A DNA stretch of 16,683 nucleotides from an uncultured Oscillospiraceae bacterium (GTDB lineage Bacteria > Bacillota > Clostridia > Oscillospirales > Oscillospiraceae). A program made the translations under genes and the position numbers. Location: NCBI GenBank assembly GCA_910578575.1, contig CAJTQP010000050.1, positions 1 through 16,683 of the forward strand, in the 5' to 3' direction. A model generated the notes under the pieces. The model searched no databases. It had not been told where the DNA came from and saw nothing but the letters and a program-made list of their open reading frames with translations. Below are positions 14,150 through 16,683 of this stretch, piece by piece (within the stretch, counting starts at the first letter, position 1; every line of letters begins with the position of its first letter).

Positions 14150-14190
14150 TCGGAGGCATCTCCTGCCACTGTGGCAGGAGATGCCTCCGA
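14150..14190. repeat. 41-base perfect palindrome (20-bp arms)
   Basis: Bases 14150-14169 are the exact reverse complement of 14171-14190, with a single central T, so as RNA the hairpin is very stable. It lies between the glycosylase stop codon and the lipoprotein promoter. The U tract on the leftward transcript is weak (atttct), so it may be a terminator of the glycosylase gene or a copy of a dispersed palindrome. Confidence 0.85.
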
Positions 14191-14248
14191 AATGAGAGGG
14201 ATACCTTGGGGGATATCTTGCGAGGGTTTGGCGTGGTGCTTGCCGGGT

Positions 14249-14827
14249 TCAAAAGGGGCGGAACAAACTGTCCGGGCACAGGTGCTTGATTTTTTCCTGG
14301 ATGCCTTTCAGGTCCACAAAGGTCTCCGGCCGTTTGCTGGGATCCCGCAGCAGGGCAGAGGGGTGGTAAAGGGCGGTGATCTGCACCCCCGCTTTGTCAA
14401 ACCACAGGCCATGCTGCTTGGTGATGCGAAATTTCGGGTCGATGATGCGCATAGCAGCGATCCGCCCCAGACAGACGATGATCTTGGGCTTGATGAGGGC
14501 GGTCTGGGCCCGGAGATAGCCGATACAGGCGTCCTGCTCCAGGTTCAGGGGGTCGCGATTCCGGGGAGGACGGCATTTGACGATGTTGGCGATGTAGACC
14601 CTGGAGCGGTCCAGGTCGATCACCGACAGCATTACGTCCAGTAGCTGGCCTGCGGGGCCCACGAAAGGCTCTCCCCGCAGGTCCTCCTGCTCTCCGGGAC
14701 CCTCTCCGATGAAGAGTACATCCGCCTGCCGGTTGCCGACACCAAAGACCACATTTCTACGGGTCTCGGACAGGGGGCAGTTCCGGCACTGCCGGCACTG
14801 CGTTTCCAGGGCTTCCCAAGTGACCAT
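14249..14827 (-). CDS. Uracil-DNA glycosylase, family 4 (Fe-S), 192 aa
   Basis: Removes uracil from DNA in base excision repair. Motif A is GEGPGEQED (41-49), the family 4 signature with Glu in the active-site region. Motif 2 is HPSALLRD (155-162). Cluster cysteines: C14 and C17 in CRQCRNCP, with C85 (VKCRPPRN) and C101 (DACIGYL), the four expected 4Fe-4S ligands; C11 is extra. Length agrees with the family. ATG at 14827 has aaggaggg 6 bases upstream. It has its own promoter and does not need read-through from the spoVA genes. It lies downstream of spoVAE and ahead of the lipoprotein on the same strand. Confidence 0.95.
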   Translation of the reverse strand: MVTWEALETQCRQCRNCPLSETRRNVVFGVGNRQADVLFIGEGPGEQEDLRGEPFVGPAGQLLDVMLSVIDLDRSRVYIANIVKCRPPRNRDPLNLEQDACIGYLRAQTALIKPKIIVCLGRIAAMRIIDPKFRITKQHGLWFDKAGVQITALYHPSALLRDPSKRPETFVDLKGIQEKIKHLCPDSLFRPF

Positions 14828-14859
14828 GCTGCGCCCTCCTTCGACATACTTTTTCTTTT

Positions 14860-14888
14860 AGTATATCAGTTGGGGCGGGAAAAGGCAA
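14860..14888 (-). promoter_or_regulatory. Promoter of the glycosylase gene
   Basis: On the minus strand TTGCCT (14883-14888) and TATACT (14860-14865) are 17 bases apart, with a TG one base before the -10. It lies just after the spoVAE stop codon, ahead of the glycosylase ribosome site. No separate terminator for the spoVA genes is seen. Confidence 0.7.
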
Positions 14889-14915
14889 TGGCTTTACAAC
14901 AGGACAAATGGGCTG

Positions 14916-15284
14916 TCACTTTTTGGGCTTGGAGCGGAAGAACATGGCCACCAGATAGCCAAAGAATACCGCGGCGGTGATGCCACCGGCGGCGGCAGTG
15001 ACGCCGCCCATCAGTGCCCCCAGGAAGCCGCTCTCCGCCACGCCCTTGGAGACACCGGAGGCCAAATTGTATCCAAAGCCGGTCAGGGGGACAGTGGCCC
15101 CTGCGCCGCACAGCTCCACCAGAGGGCGGTAAAGTCCCGTAGCCCCCAGGATCACCCCGGCTACCACATACACCACCAGGATACGGGCGGGGGTCAGTTT
15201 GGTCTTGTCAATGAGGAGCTGTCCAATGAGACAGAGAATGCCGCCGCAGAGGAAGGCGGCCAAATAGGTGCGGGGATCGCTCAT
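14916..15284 (-). CDS. spoVAE: Stage V sporulation protein AE (122 aa)
   Basis: Small membrane subunit of the SpoVA complex, which moves Ca-dipicolinate into the forespore and releases it in germination. The family signature is strong: AAFLCGGILCLIGQ, IDKTKLTPARILVVYV, GLYRPLVELCGAGATVPLTG and FGYNLASGV. Membrane segments at about 8-25, 33-52 and two at about 86-116; the tail is basic (RSKPKK). Length (about 115-122) is usual. The start overlaps the spoVAD stop as ATGA, so the two are translationally coupled. Confidence 0.96.
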   Translation of the reverse strand: MSDPRTYLAAFLCGGILCLIGQLLIDKTKLTPARILVVYVVAGVILGATGLYRPLVELCGAGATVPLTGFGYNLASGVSKGVAESGFLGALMGGVTAAAGGITAAVFFGYLVAMFFRSKPKK

Positions 15285-16309
15285 GTCGTTCCCTCCTTTA
15301 AGCTAGTGATGGCCACAGCGTGGCAGATGCCGGGGATGCTCTCCCCCTGCATGGTGGAGGTAGGGGAGTGGAGAGCACCGGTGCCGCAGAAAAGCAGGTT
15401 GTTCAGCTTCCCCAGGGCCATCTGCCGCAGGAGATAGCCTGTGAGCACCACCGCGCTGCACCCGCAGCCGGAGCCTCCGGCGTGGACGTCCTGCTTCTGT
15501 GCGTCAAAGAGCAGCACGCCGCAGTCGTCGTAGTTCTTGGAGAGGTCCACCCCGTCCCGCTGGAAGAAATCCAAAACGATTTCCTTCCCCAAGCTGCCCA
15601 GATCCCCGGTAACGATGAGGTCGTAGAAGTCCGGGCTGCGGCCGGTGTCTTGGAAGTGGGCCCGGAGGGTATCGTAGGCAGCGGGGGCCATGGCCGCCCC
15701 CATGTTGTTGGCATCGGTGATGCCCTTGTCCATGACCTTTCCCGTGGTCACATGGGTCACGTAGGGCCCCTTGCCCTGGTTGGACAGGATCACCGCCCCG
15801 GAGCCGGTGGTGGTCCACTGGGCGGTGGGGGGCTTTTGCCCGCCATATTCCAAGGGGTTGCGGTACTGCCGCTCAGCAGAACAGAAGTGGGAGGAGGTCA
15901 TGGCGGCAATGTGGCTGCCGAAGCCACCGTCCAGGAGCATAGCCCCTAGGGACAGGCTCTCCGCCATGGTGGAGCAGGCACCGTACAGGCCAAAGAAGGG
16001 GACCTGTTGGGCCCGAAGGGAGTAGGAGGTGGCGATGCACTGGTTGAGCAGGTCTCCGGCAAACACATAATCCAGTTGATCTGTTTGCAGGCCTGCCTTT
16101 TCCAGGGCGTATCCCAGGGCCTTTTTCTGCATGGCGGTCTCCGCCTTCTCCCAGCTTTTTTCCGAAAAGGAGTCGTCCTGCCCGGTGTAATCGAAATAGC
16201 TGGCCAGGGGTCCCTGCCCCTCTTTTTTTCCCACAGCGTTGCCATAGCCCACAATGGAGGGCGGCGCGGCGAAGCGAACGGTCTGCTGCCCTATCTTTTT
16301 CGTATCCAA
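15281..16309 (-). CDS. spoVAD: Stage V sporulation protein AD (342 aa)
   Basis: Thiolase-fold subunit of the SpoVA channel; the Bacillus protein binds dipicolinate and sits on the outer face of the inner spore membrane. Recognised by VRFAAPPSIVGYGNAVGKKE, GPLASYFD, the YGACSTMAESLSLG motif (109-122), AAMTSSHFCSAERQYR and YVTHVTTGKVMDKGITDANN. Near the C terminus is GGSGCGCSAVVL. Start is TTG at 16309 with aaaagggaggg 5-6 bases away; the family usually begins at this point, so length is normal. It overlaps spoVAE by 4 bases. spoVAC, normally just upstream, is absent: an IS-like end lies about 40 bases upstream (separate entries), so expression may be affected. Confidence 0.96.
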   Translation of the reverse strand: MDTKKIGQQTVRFAAPPSIVGYGNAVGKKEGQGPLASYFDYTGQDDSFSEKSWEKAETAMQKKALGYALEKAGLQTDQLDYVFAGDLLNQCIATSYSLRAQQVPFFGLYGACSTMAESLSLGAMLLDGGFGSHIAAMTSSHFCSAERQYRNPLEYGGQKPPTAQWTTTGSGAVILSNQGKGPYVTHVTTGKVMDKGITDANNMGAAMAPAAYDTLRAHFQDTGRSPDFYDLIVTGDLGSLGKEIVLDFFQRDGVDLSKNYDDCGVLLFDAQKQDVHAGGSGCGCSAVVLTGYLLRQMALGKLNNLLFCGTGALHSPTSTMQGESIPGICHAVAITSLKEGTT

Positions 16310-16348
16310 AGGAAACCCTCCCTTTTCTGAGGTTGTTGGACTCTAGTT

Positions 16349-16683
16349 TGTGCAGTTTGTGAGAGATTATGCCAGGCCATGCTATGGTACAGGGCAAAGA
16401 AATGTAGGCTTGACAAACAAATTGGACAAGGAAATCTAAAGGAGAAAGGAAGTTAAGGGGTCTCATCGGCAAGTTGCTGGAACGGCGGTTATGAAGAGAA
16501 AGCTGGTTTTGAAAGTCAGCCAGGGAGAAGAAAGAGCAGCAGGAATAAAAACGCTTCTGGTCTTCACGGTGGCTGCGTTCTACCTTGCCGTTGTGCCTGG
16601 GTGTGTAGGGACGAATGAGCTTGTGGCGGATACCCAGGTCAGCGGCAGTTTTCTCGAAAAGGGTCTGGATATCCCGTTTGCTG
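16349..16683 (-). mobile_element. 3' end of an IS481-like insertion element
   Basis: The left boundary is inferred: a TGTGCAGT sequence (from 16349) follows a CTAG (16343-16346); IS481 of Bordetella is known to insert at NCTAGN and to end in TGT. The element continues to the right edge. It holds the end of a transposase gene pointing toward spoVAD. The other end, the inverted repeat and the target duplication are outside the window. Confidence 0.6.
16349..16683 (-). CDS. IS481-family transposase, C-terminal part (start outside window, no stop inside the element)
   Basis: Reading leftward from 16682 the frame gives LFEKTAADLGIRHKLIRPYT followed by PRHNGKVERSHREDQKRFYS and FSLADFQNQLSLHNRRSSNL, then PMRPLNFLSPLDFLVQFV. 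This is the end of the integrase-type DDE catalytic domain: the HNGKVER stretch holds the catalytic Glu. The reading frame has no stop at the usual end (just after LVQFV): it continues through the element end and out of frame across spoVAD until 15873. Either the native stop was lost by a frameshift or substitution, or the element uses flanking DNA for a stop. Annotated here only to the inferred element end. Confidence 0.75.

Noticed and set aside
16310..16390. Forespore (sigma-G) promoter for spoVAD
   Set aside because: gcataa-like pieces exist inside the element end, but no pair of elements with proper spacing can be defended.
1..16683. CRISPR array, prophage, toxin-antitoxin or defence island
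   Set aside because: No repeat-spacer pattern, phage genes or known defence domains seen on either strand; the XRE protein has no adjacent toxin.

Overview
The window looks like chromosomal DNA of a spore-forming, fairly GC-rich Clostridia bacterium, most likely Oscillospiraceae-like (Flavonifractor/Lawsonibacter/Oscillibacter type). This rests on spoVAD and spoVAE, a large Firmicutes-type SRP RNA with an Alu domain placed directly before dnaX as in Bacillus, strong Shine-Dalgarno sites, frequent TTG/GTG starts, and PAS-rich hybrid kinases typical of gut Clostridia. The genus is inference.

Layout. 1-770: two small leftward regulators, a BlaI/MecI-type repressor cut by the window edge, with a clear self-operator/promoter, and an XRE/Cro-type HTH protein. 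884-1461: divergent RNA genes, tRNA-Ala(CGC) leftward with a strong terminator and the SRP RNA rightward. 1479-3616: dnaX and ebfC, the usual replication/nucleoid pair. recR, which normally follows, is not there. 3770-5167: a 465-residue protein I do not recognise, with its own promoter-like element and terminator. 5399-12685: a signalling block of two tandem cytoplasmic hybrid histidine kinases, then (after a terminator hairpin) an OmpR-type response regulator with a small membrane kinase. 12826-15284, all leftward: a BMP/PnrA-like lipoprotein, a family 4 uracil-DNA glycosylase and spoVAE. 15281-16309: spoVAD, overlapping spoVAE by ATGA. 16349 to the right edge: the 3' end of an IS481-like element that has landed about 40 bp upstream of spoVAD, where spoVAC would normally lie.

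How the genes work together. ffs, dnaX and ebfC are housekeeping (secretion, replication, nucleoid). The two hybrid kinases are paralogues expected to sense internal signals through PAS domains, but no HPt or output protein is encoded with them. The nearest regulator has its own kinase. spoVAD and spoVAE belong to the spore dipicolinate channel.

Most notable observations. (1) An eight-G run in dnaX at the end of the AAA+/domain III region, where slippage in either direction meets a nearby stop and would give a gamma-like short form. (2) The IS481-like insertion at a CTAG site just before spoVAD, whose transposase frame has no stop before entering spoVAD. (3) The unknown gene in the position of recR. 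(4) A degenerate receiver-like domain at the N terminus of the first hybrid kinase. I did not find a clear new defence or mobile system. These points are inferences from reading and were not tested by any search.
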